Shown here one piece after another: positions 8,175 through 16,469 of a DNA stretch of 64,000 nucleotides; the stretch's first letter is position 1, and each line of letters opens with the position of its first letter. Made by a program: the position numbers and the translations under genes. The notes beneath the pieces were generated by a model. It was not told where the DNA came from. It saw only the letters and a program-made list of their open reading frames with translations, and did no database searches. This DNA comes from Alphaproteobacteria bacterium (GTDB lineage: Bacteria > Pseudomonadota > Alphaproteobacteria > Reyranellales > Reyranellaceae): positions 62,001 to 126,000 of the forward strand of contig VGCZ01000001.1 of the NCBI GenBank assembly GCA_016869975.1, given 5' to 3'.

Positions 8175-8798
8175 TCATTTCGTCCGTCGCTTGAAGCCAT
8201 TGTAGATGGCGGGCTGTGAGATCTTATCCTTGTAGTTGGGGTGGAGGTTGACGGCCTTCCGCATCGGCTGATAGCTGAACGCGCTCAATTCTCCCGTTTC
8301 GAAGCCGGACTCCAATCTTTCGGCGATCTCCGTGCCCTGGGCGAAGACGACATCCCACGGATCCTTCCCGTCGCGCGCGCCGGCGCCTGGCCGCGGCGCA
8401 CCCCAGCCCGCCCGCAGCATCTGGAAATGGCACTGCACGATGTAGGCCATCGATTCCGACGTCCCGATATCCATCTTGGCTTTGTTCTTGTCGCACAACG
8501 CGTGTACCGCCTCGTGGATGACCAGTCCCTGAAGCGAGATGGAGAAAGCGTCGGTGAAATTGACGAACAGCGCGTCCTCGACGCTGTCGTAGAACGCCAC
8601 GGCGGCCCCGTCACGGGTGCCCTTGGGCGCCGACTCGAACTTGACATTGATGTGCAGCCCAAAGTCACCGATCAGGCCCGCAAGCTCCACAGGATCAAAT
8701 CTCGCGCGCAAGATCGAAAACGGCTTCAGGTCGAATATTTCTGGCGTGTGCAACACGGTCATGACCATGACTAACGCCTGCTCATCCTTGCTCGCCAT
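8175..8798 (-). CDS. putative zinc metallopeptidase-like protein (HEAVH)
   Basis: The 207-residue protein has no signal peptide. It carries HEAVHA at residues 95-100, a canonical HExxH zinc site, followed 16 residues later by ESMA (Glu115), which could supply the third ligand as in ExxA-type gluzincins. The segment before it (GAAVAFYDSVEDALFVNFTD) reads like the strand that often precedes an HExxH helix. No family name is recognised. The coding sequence is less GC-rich than its neighbours, consistent with transfer. Activity as a peptidase is inference; an immunity or effector role is equally open. Confidence 0.7.
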   Translation of the reverse strand: MASKDEQALVMVMTVLHTPEIFDLKPFSILRARFDPVELAGLIGDFGLHINVKFESAPKGTRDGAAVAFYDSVEDALFVNFTDAFSISLQGLVIHEAVHALCDKNKAKMDIGTSESMAYIVQCHFQMLRAGWGAPRPGAGARDGKDPWDVVFAQGTEIAERLESGFETGELSAFSYQPMRKAVNLHPNYKDKISQPAIYNGFKRRTK

Positions 8799-9006
8799 CG
8801 GAAGTCTCCTCCAGATGCGAAATCCCGGGCATCCGATCCCGCAATAGGAATCCCGATGACCCGGCCTGCCGAGGCCAGTCGTTAGCCATACGCAGGAGAA
8901 GTGTTCATCACTCTGCGACGCTGTATGGCTTGTAGGCGTTATCTTACGCCATCAGCGGGTCGCTGGCGATGTGGTGTCCACGCCCTTCTTTCGACGCGGC
9001 CCGGCG

Positions 9007-9456
9007 TCAGGCCTTCTTCTCCCAGCCGCCGCGCTCGCCTTGCTGCCAGTATTCCAGCGCGTGGCCGGCCGCCTTGTAGTCGCGCCAGCGTTCGCGCGCG
9101 TCGGCGACGACGGCGTCGTCGCGGCCGTCGAAGATCTCCGATACGCGCTCCCACTCCTGCGGCCGGCTGGCGCGCGCGCCGTCGGCGACGAAGAGGAACC
9201 GCGCGCCGTTGGGATTCTCCTCGACATGGGTCAGCCACACCGGCTGGCGCTCGGCGTTGCCGTCGCGCGCCGCGCCGTGCGCCAGGAAGCTGTCGGGATC
9301 GTAGGTCCACAGATGCGCGTTGAGCGCCTCGACGCGCTCGGCCGAGCCCAGCAGCACCACCGCGCGCTTGCCCGCCTGCAAGGTGCGTTCGAGCAGGCGC
9401 GGCAGCACGTCCTCGATGCCGCCGCGCGTGAGGTGATAGAAGCGGACGTCGCTCAG
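9007..9456 (-). CDS. holC: DNA polymerase III chi subunit
   Basis: HolC (chi) binds SSB and, through psi, the clamp loader. The sequence begins SDVRFYHLTRGGIEDVLPRL and continues with WTYDPDSFLAHG and the family end ALEYWQQ. The conserved opening (x-x-VRFYHLT) is encoded from position 9456, where the first codon is CTG. No ATG, GTG or TTG lies between the pepA stop (9460-9462) and it, and the first in-frame GTG would cut off the conserved first strand. GGAGAG in the pepA tail sits about 7 nt before the CTG. Thus either a CTG start is used, or initiation is at GTG with a truncated protein. It directly follows pepA, the usual partner in proteobacteria. Confidence 0.9.
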   Translation of the reverse strand: MSDVRFYHLTRGGIEDVLPRLLERTLQAGKRAVVLLGSAERVEALNAHLWTYDPDSFLAHGAARDGNAERQPVWLTHVEENPNGARFLFVADGARASRPQEWERVSEIFDGRDDAVVADARERWRDYKAAGHALEYWQQGERGGWEKKA

Positions 9457-9459
9457 CGA

Positions 9460-10956
9460 TCAGCTCTCCAGATTGTCGGCGACGTACTGGTCGACCAGGC
9501 GCACGCCATAGGCCGTGGCGCCCTTGGGCGTGGTGTCGTCGCCCTTGCTCGACCACGCCGTGCCGGCGATATCGATATGCGCCCAGGGCCGGTCGTTCTC
9601 GACGAAGCGCTTGAGGAACTGCGCGGCGCTGATCGAGCCGGCGTCGCGGCCGGTGCCGACATTGCGCATGTCGGCGATATCGGAGGTCAAGAGCTTATCG
9701 TAGGCGTCGCCCAGCGGCATGCGCCACAGCTTCTCGCCGACCTTGGCGCCGGCGTCGCGCAGCTTGTTGGAGAAATCCGTGTTGTTGCAGAAAAGCCCCG
9801 CGCGCTCGTGGCCGAGCGCGATGATGATCGCGCCGGTCAAGGTCGAGAACTCGATCATCGCCCGGGGCGCGAAGTTCTTCTGCGCGTACGTCATCACGTC
9901 GCACAGCACGAGGCGGCCTTCGGCGTCGGTGTTGATGACCTCGATGGTCTGGCCCGACATCGAGGTCACGACGTCGCCCGGCCGCTGCGCGTTGCCGTCG
10001 GGCATGTTCTCGACCAACCCGATCAGGCCGACGACGTTGGCTTTCGCCTTGCGCCCGGCCAGCGCCATCATCGCGCCGGTGACGGCGCCGGCGCCGCCCA
10101 TGTCCCACTTCATGTCTTCCATGCCGCCGGCCGGCTTCAGCGAGATGCCACCGGTATCGAAGCACACGCCCTTGCCGATGATGGCGAGCGGCTTGTCGCC
10201 CCGCTTGCCGCCCTCCCAGCGCATCACCACCATCTGCGACTCGCGCGCGCTGCCCTGGCCGACGCCCAGCAGCGAGCCCATGCCGAGCTTGCGCATCGCC
10301 GCCTCGCCCAGCACCTCGACCTTGACGCCGAGCTTGGTCAGCTGTCGGCAGCGCTGCGCGAAGCTCGCGGGATAGAGCACGTTGGGCGGCTCGCTCACCA
10401 GGTCGCGCGTCAGGAACACGCCGTCGGCCACCGCCTTCAGCCCGGCGAACAGCTTGCGCGCCTGGGCGGCGTTCTTCGTCACCACGGTGAGCCCGGCCAC
10501 CGTCGGCTTGGCCTCGGGCTTCTCCTTGGTGCGGTACTTGTCGAAGCGGTAGGAGCGCAGCAGCGCGCCCATCGCCAGGCGCGCGGCGATCTCCTCGACC
10601 TTCAGCTTGGAGCCCGGGGGCGCGTCGACCAACAGGGTGAGTTTCTTCTGCGCCGCCCCGTTGGCGTCGGCCAGCAGCGCGCCGCCGACACCCTCGACGG
10701 TGCGCGGCCGCAAGTCCTTGCCCTCGCCCAGGCCGGCGACGGCGACGCGCGTGGCCGAAACGCCCCTTGGCGCCAGCAGCGCCATGATCTGGCCCTGTTT
10801 GCCGGTGAAACGACCGCCGGCCATGGCGGCGGCGATCGCGCCACCGACAGCCTTGTCGGTCGCCGCGGCCTGCGGCAGCAGCTTGCGCTCGGGTGCGGCG
10901 AAGACGGCGAGCCCACCGGGCGACGATGGCGCGGACTCAACGAAGGCGATCTGCAT
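9460..10956 (-). CDS. pepA: leucyl aminopeptidase (M17)
   Basis: PepA removes N-terminal residues, preferably leucine, using two metal ions. The 498-residue protein has the M17 signature NTDAEGRLVL and the metal and base segment GKGVCFDTGGISLKP, followed by MKWDMGGAGAV. The start is the ATG giving MQIAFVES; a longer frame adds 16 residues with no family match. The N-terminal macro-like domain and C-terminal catalytic domain are both complete. holC follows almost without a gap. surA lies upstream on the opposite strand, so the 167-bp gap between them must hold both promoters. Confidence 0.96.
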   Translation of the reverse strand: MQIAFVESAPSSPGGLAVFAAPERKLLPQAAATDKAVGGAIAAAMAGGRFTGKQGQIMALLAPRGVSATRVAVAGLGEGKDLRPRTVEGVGGALLADANGAAQKKLTLLVDAPPGSKLKVEEIAARLAMGALLRSYRFDKYRTKEKPEAKPTVAGLTVVTKNAAQARKLFAGLKAVADGVFLTRDLVSEPPNVLYPASFAQRCRQLTKLGVKVEVLGEAAMRKLGMGSLLGVGQGSARESQMVVMRWEGGKRGDKPLAIIGKGVCFDTGGISLKPAGGMEDMKWDMGGAGAVTGAMMALAGRKAKANVVGLIGLVENMPDGNAQRPGDVVTSMSGQTIEVINTDAEGRLVLCDVMTYAQKNFAPRAMIEFSTLTGAIIIALGHERAGLFCNNTDFSNKLRDAGAKVGEKLWRMPLGDAYDKLLTSDIADMRNVGTGRDAGSISAAQFLKRFVENDRPWAHIDIAGTAWSSKGDDTTPKGATAYGVRLVDQYVADNLES

Positions 10957-11082
10957 GATGCTCCCCGAACGACGGCAATGATGGAATGCGGCGCACCTTG
11001 GCACGCGCCGCGCGGCCGGGTAAAGGGCTGCCCGACCGGTCGCCCGTGACCACGCCGCGTGGCGGGCCGGGCCGCCAAAGGG

Positions 11083-11088
11083 TATAGT
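11083..11088 (+). promoter_or_regulatory. possible -10 element for surA
   Basis: TATAGT lies 36 bp before the surA start in the gap shared with divergent pepA. No convincing -35 lies 17 bp further up (TGGCGG at best), so this is a weak call. Confidence 0.3.
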
Positions 11089-11123
11089 ATTCGCGCGGAC
11101 TGAACCGCTGACGACCGAGGTGC

Positions 11124-12404
11124 ATGGTGCGCTTGCCGAGACTGCTGACGCTTCTGGCCGTGATGGCGGGCCTCTGCGCCCTGCCGACGGCGGTACCCGC
11201 CCAGGACTCCTATCGCATCATCGCCAACGTCAATTCGCAGGGCATCACCCAGTACGAGCTGGGTCAGCGCATCAAGCTCACCATGCTGTCCTCGCGCATG
11301 GCCGACACGCCGGCCAACCGCGCCCAGGTGCAGCGCCAGGTGCTGCGTCAGATGATCGACGAGCGCATCCAGCTCGACGAAGGCCTGCGCTCGCAGATCA
11401 AGGCGACGCCGAGCGAGATCCGCGAGCGCGTCCAGCAGCTCGAGCAGGCCAACCGCATGCCGCCGGGCGGCATCGAGCAGGCGCTGCGCGGCTCCGGCAT
11501 CGAGATGTCGGTTCTGATCAGCCAGATCGAGGCCAACGTCGTGTGGGCCAAGCTGGTGCGGCGCAAGGTACGTGGCACGATCGACGTCACGGACTCCGAG
11601 ATCGACGAGGTGCTGAACCAGCTCAGGCGCAATGTCGGCAAGTCGGAGAACCGCGTCGCCGAGATCTTCCTCGCCGTCGACCGACCCGACCAGGCCGACG
11701 AGGTCCTGCGCAACGCCCAGCGCATCCTCGAGCAGATCCGCGTCGGCACGCCCTTCGCGGTGATGGCCCAGCAGTTCTCGCAGGCTGCCTCGGCGGGCAC
11801 CGGCGGCGACCTCGGCTGGGTGCTGCCCGGCCAGCTCGATCCCGCGCTGGAGGCAGCGATCGCCAAGCTGCAACCCGGCCGGGTGACCGAGCAGCCGGTG
11901 CGCTCGGCCAGCGGCTGGCACATCATGGCGCTGATCGACCGGCGCACCTTCGGCGCCGCCGCGAGCGCCAATCCGGCCGAGATCCGCGTCAACGTCGCGC
12001 AGCTGCTGCTGCCGCTGCCGCAGAACGCCAACCAGGACGAGATCGCCCGCGCCAAGGGCGAGGCGGAGCGGATCATGGCCCAGGTCACCAAGTGCGCCGA
12101 TCTGCGCGCCGCCGCGGCGCGCACGCGCGGCGCCACCACCAGCGACGTCGACAAGCTGCGCGTCGGCGATCTGCCGCCCAACGTCGCCCAGCAGGTCATC
12201 GCGGCGCCGATCGGCCGGGCCATCGGCCCCTTCGCGCTGCAGGGTTCGATCCAGATCATCGCGGTCTGCAGCAAGGAGGGTGACGGCGGCCTGCCCAGCC
12301 GCGACGCCATCCAGCAGCAGATCCTCAGCGGCAAGCTCGAGGGCGCGGCGCGCCGCTACATGCGCGATCTGCGACGCGCCGCGATCATCGACGTGCGCGT
12401 ATAG
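11124..12404 (+). CDS. surA: SurA-like periplasmic peptidyl-prolyl isomerase
   Basis: SurA escorts outer-membrane proteins through the periplasm. The 426-residue protein has a signal peptide (residues 1 to about 26, cleaved near VPAQ) and a SurA N-domain (NSQGITQYELGQRI onward). A parvulin domain at about residues 180-275 contains TPFAVMAQQFSQ and GGDLGWVLPGQLDP, and a second, degenerate parvulin-like part follows. The start is the ATG opening the signal. pdxA follows after 3 bp and rsmA overlaps pdxA, so all three form one operon. In many relatives lptD precedes surA; here it does not. Confidence 0.92.
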   Translation: MVRLPRLLTLLAVMAGLCALPTAVPAQDSYRIIANVNSQGITQYELGQRIKLTMLSSRMADTPANRAQVQRQVLRQMIDERIQLDEGLRSQIKATPSEIRERVQQLEQANRMPPGGIEQALRGSGIEMSVLISQIEANVVWAKLVRRKVRGTIDVTDSEIDEVLNQLRRNVGKSENRVAEIFLAVDRPDQADEVLRNAQRILEQIRVGTPFAVMAQQFSQAASAGTGGDLGWVLPGQLDPALEAAIAKLQPGRVTEQPVRSASGWHIMALIDRRTFGAAASANPAEIRVNVAQLLLPLPQNANQDEIARAKGEAERIMAQVTKCADLRAAAARTRGATTSDVDKLRVGDLPPNVAQQVIAAPIGRAIGPFALQGSIQIIAVCSKEGDGGLPSRDAIQQQILSGKLEGAARRYMRDLRRAAIIDVRV

Positions 12405-12407
12405 TTC

Positions 12408-13424
12408 ATGGCCACGACCGCGCCCGTCGCCGTCACCATGGGCGAGCCGGCGGGCATCGGCGGCGAATTGACCCTCAAGGCCTGGCGCGCGCGGCGCGCG
12501 GCGCCCGGCGCGACACCGTTCTTCGCCGTCGACGATCCCGAGCGACTGGCCGCGACGGCGCGGCTTCTGGGGCTCGATGTCGCGATCAAGCCGATCGCGA
12601 CGCCGGCCGAGGCGGCGGCGATCTTCCCGAACGCCCTGCCCGTTCTGCCGCAGCCGCTCGCGGTTCCGTCCGAGCCGGGCCGGCCCGACGCGCGCAACGC
12701 GCGGCCGGCGATCGACAGCATCACCCGCGCGGCGCGCTTGGCGCGCGACGGCGCGGCGGCGGCACTGGTGACCAACCCGGTGCAGAAGAAGGTGCTGCAG
12801 GATGGCGGCTTCCGTCACCCCGGCCACACCGAGTACCTGGCCGAGCTGGGCGGCGAGGCCGGCCGGCCGGCCTCCGTCGTGATGATGCTGGCGTGCCCCG
12901 CGCTGCGAGTCGTGCCGGTGACCATCCATGTCTCGCTGCGCCGCGCGCTCGAGCTGCTGAGCGCCGAGCTGATCGTCGAGGCGGCGCGCGTCACCGTGGC
13001 CGGCTTGCGCCGCGACCTGGCCTTGGCCGCGCCGCGGCTGGCCGTGGCCGGGCTGAACCCGCACGCCGGCGAGGACGGGACGATGGGCGACGAGGAGCTG
13101 CGCATCGTCAAACCCGCCATCGAGCGCCTGCGCGCCGAAGGCGTGGACGTGCGCGGGCCGCTGCCGCCGGACACCATGTTCCACGCCCGGGCGCGCGCCA
13201 CCTACGACGTGGCGCTGTGCATGTATCACGACCAGGCGCTGATCCCGATCAAGACCATCGACTTCGACGGCGGCGTCAACATCACGCTCGGCCTGCCCTT
13301 CATCCGCACCTCGCCCGACCACGGCACGGCGCTCGACATCGCCGGCACCGGGCGCGCCGAGCCCACCAGCTTCCTGGCCGCGCTCGACATGGCGGCCGAC
13401 ATGGCGCGCCGACGCCGTGCCTGA
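12408..13424 (+). CDS. pdxA: 4-hydroxythreonine-4-phosphate dehydrogenase
   Basis: PdxA oxidises 4-phospho-hydroxy-L-threonine in the DXP-dependent route to pyridoxal phosphate, using NAD and a divalent metal. The 338-residue protein opens with [13 protein letters not shown]. It has [20 protein letters not shown], the metal-binding [13 protein letters not shown], and the late [15 protein letters not shown] and [14 protein letters not shown] segments. All are diagnostic. It lies 3 bp after surA, and its TGA overlaps the rsmA start region. Confidence 0.97.
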   Translation: MATTAPVAVTMGEPAGIGGELTLKAWRARRAAPGATPFFAVDDPERLAATARLLGLDVAIKPIATPAEAAAIFPNALPVLPQPLAVPSEPGRPDARNARPAIDSITRAARLARDGAAAALVTNPVQKKVLQDGGFRHPGHTEYLAELGGEAGRPASVVMMLACPALRVVPVTIHVSLRRALELLSAELIVEAARVTVAGLRRDLALAAPRLAVAGLNPHAGEDGTMGDEELRIVKPAIERLRAEGVDVRGPLPPDTMFHARARATYDVALCMYHDQALIPIKTIDFDGGVNITLGLPFIRTSPDHGTALDIAGTGRAEPTSFLAALDMAADMARRRRA

Positions 13425-14241
13425 CGACCCACTGGCGGCCCTGCCGCCGCTGCGCGAAGTGATCGCCCGCCACGAGCTCGCGGCGCGCAAGGCGTTGGGC
13501 CAGCACTTCCTGCTCGACGGCAATCTCACCGACCGCATCGCGCGGGCGGCCGGCGATCTGTCCACCGGCACGACCATCGAGGTCGGCCCCGGGCCGGGCG
13601 GCCTGACCCGCTCGCTGCTGCGGGCGGGCGCGCATCGCGTGGTGGCCGTCGAGCGCGACCGTCGCGCCGTCGCCGCCTTGGCCGACCTCGCGGCGGCCTT
13701 TCCCGACAGGCTGGAGGTGCGCGAGGGTGACGCCCTGGCGATCGACCTGGCCCGGCTGGGCGAGGCGCCGCGGCGCGTCGTCGCCAACCTGCCCTACAAC
13801 GTGGCCACCCCCCTGCTGATCCGCTGGCTGCGCCAGGCACGCGCCTTCGAGTCCCTCACCCTGATGTTCCAGAAGGAAGTCGTCGAGCGTCTGGCCGCCC
13901 AGCCCCGCTCCAAGGCCTATGGGCGCCTGTCCGTCCTGACCCAGCATGTGTGCGAGGTCACACCGTTGTTCGACATCGCCGCCTCCGCCTTCGTGCCGCC
14001 GCCCAAGGTCGTGTCCAGCGTGGTGCGCCTGCGGCCGCGAACCGAGGTCATCGGCGACCTCTCCCGCCTGGAGGCGGTGACGGCCGCCGCCTTCGGCCAG
14101 CGCCGCAAGATGCTGCGCGGCAGCCTCAAAGGCGCGTTCGACGATCCCGACGCCGTCCTGAGCCGGCTTCATCTGTCGCCGACGGCGCGCGCCGAGGAGC
14201 TGTCGGTTGGCGACTTCGTCCGGCTGGCCCGATCCGGTTGA
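13417..14241 (+). CDS. rsmA: 16S rRNA dimethyladenosine transferase
   Basis: RsmA (KsgA) dimethylates two adjacent adenines near the 3' end of 16S rRNA during 30S assembly. The 274-residue protein has [10 protein letters not shown] (residues 26-35), the SAM loop [10 protein letters not shown] (55-64) and the catalytic NLPYN (124-128). The start is GTG at 13417, inside the last codons of pdxA, which indicates translational coupling. This is the last gene of the surA-pdxA-rsmA unit; an AT-rich promoter region follows. Confidence 0.97.
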   Translation: MPDDPLAALPPLREVIARHELAARKALGQHFLLDGNLTDRIARAAGDLSTGTTIEVGPGPGGLTRSLLRAGAHRVVAVERDRRAVAALADLAAAFPDRLEVREGDALAIDLARLGEAPRRVVANLPYNVATPLLIRWLRQARAFESLTLMFQKEVVERLAAQPRSKAYGRLSVLTQHVCEVTPLFDIAASAFVPPPKVVSSVVRLRPRTEVIGDLSRLEAVTAAAFGQRRKMLRGSLKGAFDDPDAVLSRLHLSPTARAEELSVGDFVRLARSG

Positions 14242-14273
14242 TCCCGAGGAGACACCGCGGGCTCGGGAACTTG

Positions 14274-14302
14274 TTGCCATCAAAGTTCAATTTTGATACA
14301 TA
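14274..14302 (+). promoter_or_regulatory. promoter with inverted repeat in its spacer
   Basis: TTGCCA (14274-14279) and TACATA (14297-14302) are spaced by 17 bp in an unusually AT-rich stretch (14277-14346). The spacer is framed by the inverted repeat ATCAAA (14279-14284) and TTTGAT (14292-14297), a plausible operator. It would drive the GtrA-like gene 45 bp downstream and perhaps the FAD oxidoreductase after it. Confidence 0.5.
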
Positions 14303-14346
14303 TCCTGCTGAAACTATTGTTAATTCATAGTCTAGGCTTTATTTCA

Positions 14347-14937
14347 ATGTCCCTCGCCCCGGCCGATTCGGCGGTTTCCGCCGCGATCGCCTATCCCCCT
14401 TCCGGCCGGACCGCGGCCTCCCCGCTCGACCATCTCGCGAGCCTGCTTCAGGCGTCGCTGAAGCTGTTCGTCTCGCGCCGCTTCGCGACCTTCATCGTCT
14501 TCGGCGGCCTGGCGGCGCTGGTGAATATCGGCGTGGGCACGACGCTGTACTCGGTGCCCGGGATAGCCGCCGTGGTGCCCTACTGGCTGGCGGTCGCGGT
14601 CGGGTCGGCCAGCGGGCTGCTGGTAAATTTCGGCCTGAACTATGCTTTCAACTTCAGCTTCCAGGGCCGCTCGGCCGGCGCGCAACTGCGCACCTTCATC
14701 GTTGTCGCCATCGGCGGCGTGGCGCTTACCGCGCTGATCGCGCCGAGCCTGGTCGCGCTGGCCAGCTGGATCGGGGTGACCGCGCCGCTGCGCATCGCCG
14801 GCGTCGCACTGGAGACCAGCTTCATCGCTCACGTCATGGCGACCGGCCTGGTCACCTTCTACTCCTTCGCCGCGCACAGCGCGTTCTCCTTCAACGTCGG
14901 CCTGCGCGGCCGGCTGATGCGTCTCTTCTCCCGCTGA
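14347..14937 (+). CDS. GtrA-like membrane protein
   Basis: The 196-residue protein has four hydrophobic helices and the GtrA pattern: RFATFIVFGGLAALVNIGVG at the start of helix 1 (near residue 50), GLLVNFGLNYAFNFSFQG after helix 2, and TFYSFAAHSAFSFN at the end. GtrA proteins are thought to help move or hold undecaprenyl- or polyprenyl-linked sugars in the inner membrane. I chose ATG at 14347; an upstream TTG would add 18 residues encoded in the AT-rich promoter stretch. The FAD oxidoreductase follows after 14 bp, so the two are probably cotranscribed. Confidence 0.83.
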   Translation: MSLAPADSAVSAAIAYPPSGRTAASPLDHLASLLQASLKLFVSRRFATFIVFGGLAALVNIGVGTTLYSVPGIAAVVPYWLAVAVGSASGLLVNFGLNYAFNFSFQGRSAGAQLRTFIVVAIGGVALTALIAPSLVALASWIGVTAPLRIAGVALETSFIAHVMATGLVTFYSFAAHSAFSFNVGLRGRLMRLFSR

Positions 14938-14951
14938 GAGCCCCCCAAGCG

Positions 14952-16454
14952 ATGACCACCCCCAAGCCTTCGACCGTCTGCATCGGCGCCGGCCCGGCCG
15001 GCCTGACCGCCGCCTACCATCTGTCCAAGGCGGGCGCCCGGGTGACCGTGCTGGAGCGCGACCCCGTCAATGTCGGCGGCATCTCCAGGACTGAGAGCTA
15101 CAAGGGGTTCCGCTTCGACATCGGCGGCCACCGCTTCTTCTCGAAGTCGCGCGAGGTCGAGGCGCTGTGGGACGAGATCCTCGGCGACCAGTTCGTCGAC
15201 CGCCCGCGCAAGTCGCGCATCTTCTATCAGCGCAAGCTGTTCGACTATCCGCTCAAGGCCTTCGACGCGCTGATGAAGCTGGGCATCGTCGAGTCGATCC
15301 TGTGCATGGCCTCTTACGGCAAGGCCAAGCTGATGCCGATCGCCAAGCCCAAGAGCTTCCAGGACTGGGTCACCAACCAGTTCGGCCAGCGCCTGTTCGG
15401 CATCTTCGTCAAGACCTACACCGAGAAGGTGTGGGGCATGAAGTGCACGGAGATCTCGGCCGACTGGGCGGCGCAGCGCATCAAGGGCCTGTCGCTGGGC
15501 ACCGCCGTGATGAACGCGCTGTTCCCGCGCAAGCCGAAGTCGAAGGAAGCCACGATCAAGACGCTGATCGACAGCTTCCGCTACCCCCGCCTCGGACCTG
15601 GCCAGATGTGGGAGGCTGCCGCCGCCCATGTCGAGCGTCACGGCAACCAGGTCCATCGCGGCCGCGACGTGGTCGGCCTGTCGCGCGACGCGGCTACCGG
15701 CCGCTGGACGGTGACGTCGCGGGACGCCGTCGGCGGCGAGCACCGCCACGACGCCGACAACGTCGTCTCCAGCGCCGCCATCGCCGATCTCGCCGAGTAT
15801 CTGCGGCCCGCCCCGCCGCCCGAGGTCCTGAAGGCCGCACGCGCGCTGCGCTACCGCGACTTCATCACCGTGGCGCTGGTCGTCAAGGACAAGGGCCGTT
15901 TCGACGACAATTGGATCTACATCCACGAGCCGGGCGTGAAGGTCGGCCGCATCCAGAACTTCAAGTCGTGGTCGCCCGACCTGGTGCCTGACCCGACGCT
16001 GAACTGCTACGGCCTGGAATACTTCTGCTTCGAGGGCGACGATCTGTGGACGGCAAAGGACGAGGACCTCGTCGCGCTGGCGCGCAAGGAGCTGGTGCAT
16101 CTGGGCCTCGCCGCCGACGAGGACATGGTCGACGGCCACGTCATCCGCCAGCCCAAGGCTTATCCGGTCTACGACGATCACTACCAGGACAACGTCCAGG
16201 TCGTGCGCCAGTGGATCGAGAAGGACATGCCCGGCCTGCATCTCGTCGGCCGCAACGGCATGCACAAGTACAACAACCAGGACCACGCCATGATGACGGC
16301 GCTGCTGGCGGCTGAAAACATCCTGGCCGGCCACCGCAAGTGGGACGTCTGGCAGGTTAACCAGGACGCCGAGTACCATGAGGCCGGCGAGGACCGTTCG
16401 CTGGCGCTCGACTCCGGCCGCCTGGTGCCGACACGGATGGCGCCGGCGGAGTAG
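14952..16454 (+). CDS. FAD-dependent oxidoreductase, amine-oxidase/UGM-like fold
   Basis: The 500-residue protein opens with an FAD Rossmann motif (VCIGAGPAGLTAAYHLSKAG, near residues 9-28). It then has the family segment RFDIGGHRFFSKS and the aromatic-rich KTYTEKVWGM. The layout resembles protoporphyrinogen-oxidase-like and UDP-galactopyranose-mutase-like flavoproteins. Such proteins are often found beside GtrA-like and glycosyltransferase genes, as here, which suggests action on a polyprenyl-linked or nucleotide sugar. The exact reaction is unknown. Its stop lies 15 bp from the convergent STT3-like gene. Confidence 0.8.
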   Translation: MTTPKPSTVCIGAGPAGLTAAYHLSKAGARVTVLERDPVNVGGISRTESYKGFRFDIGGHRFFSKSREVEALWDEILGDQFVDRPRKSRIFYQRKLFDYPLKAFDALMKLGIVESILCMASYGKAKLMPIAKPKSFQDWVTNQFGQRLFGIFVKTYTEKVWGMKCTEISADWAAQRIKGLSLGTAVMNALFPRKPKSKEATIKTLIDSFRYPRLGPGQMWEAAAAHVERHGNQVHRGRDVVGLSRDAATGRWTVTSRDAVGGEHRHDADNVVSSAAIADLAEYLRPAPPPEVLKAARALRYRDFITVALVVKDKGRFDDNWIYIHEPGVKVGRIQNFKSWSPDLVPDPTLNCYGLEYFCFEGDDLWTAKDEDLVALARKELVHLGLAADEDMVDGHVIRQPKAYPVYDDHYQDNVQVVRQWIEKDMPGLHLVGRNGMHKYNNQDHAMMTALLAAENILAGHRKWDVWQVNQDAEYHEAGEDRSLALDSGRLVPTRMAPAE

Positions 16455-16469
16455 CGCGGCGCTAAGGCG

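Noticed and set aside
8971-11049. Plus-strand open frame of nearly 700 codons across holC and pepA
   Set aside because: Antisense to two genes with complete family signatures; composition is Arg/Ala/Gly/Asp biased without any motif.
10602-13787. Very long minus-strand open frame antisense to surA, pdxA and pepA
   Set aside because: It runs opposite to genes with clear motifs and codes low-complexity Arg/Ala/His-rich sequence, as expected in high-GC DNA.
14293-14346. TTG at 14293 as start of the GtrA-like protein
   Set aside because: It would begin inside the putative -10 region and add 18 residues encoded by AT-rich promoter DNA; ATG 14347 gives a normal family N-terminus.
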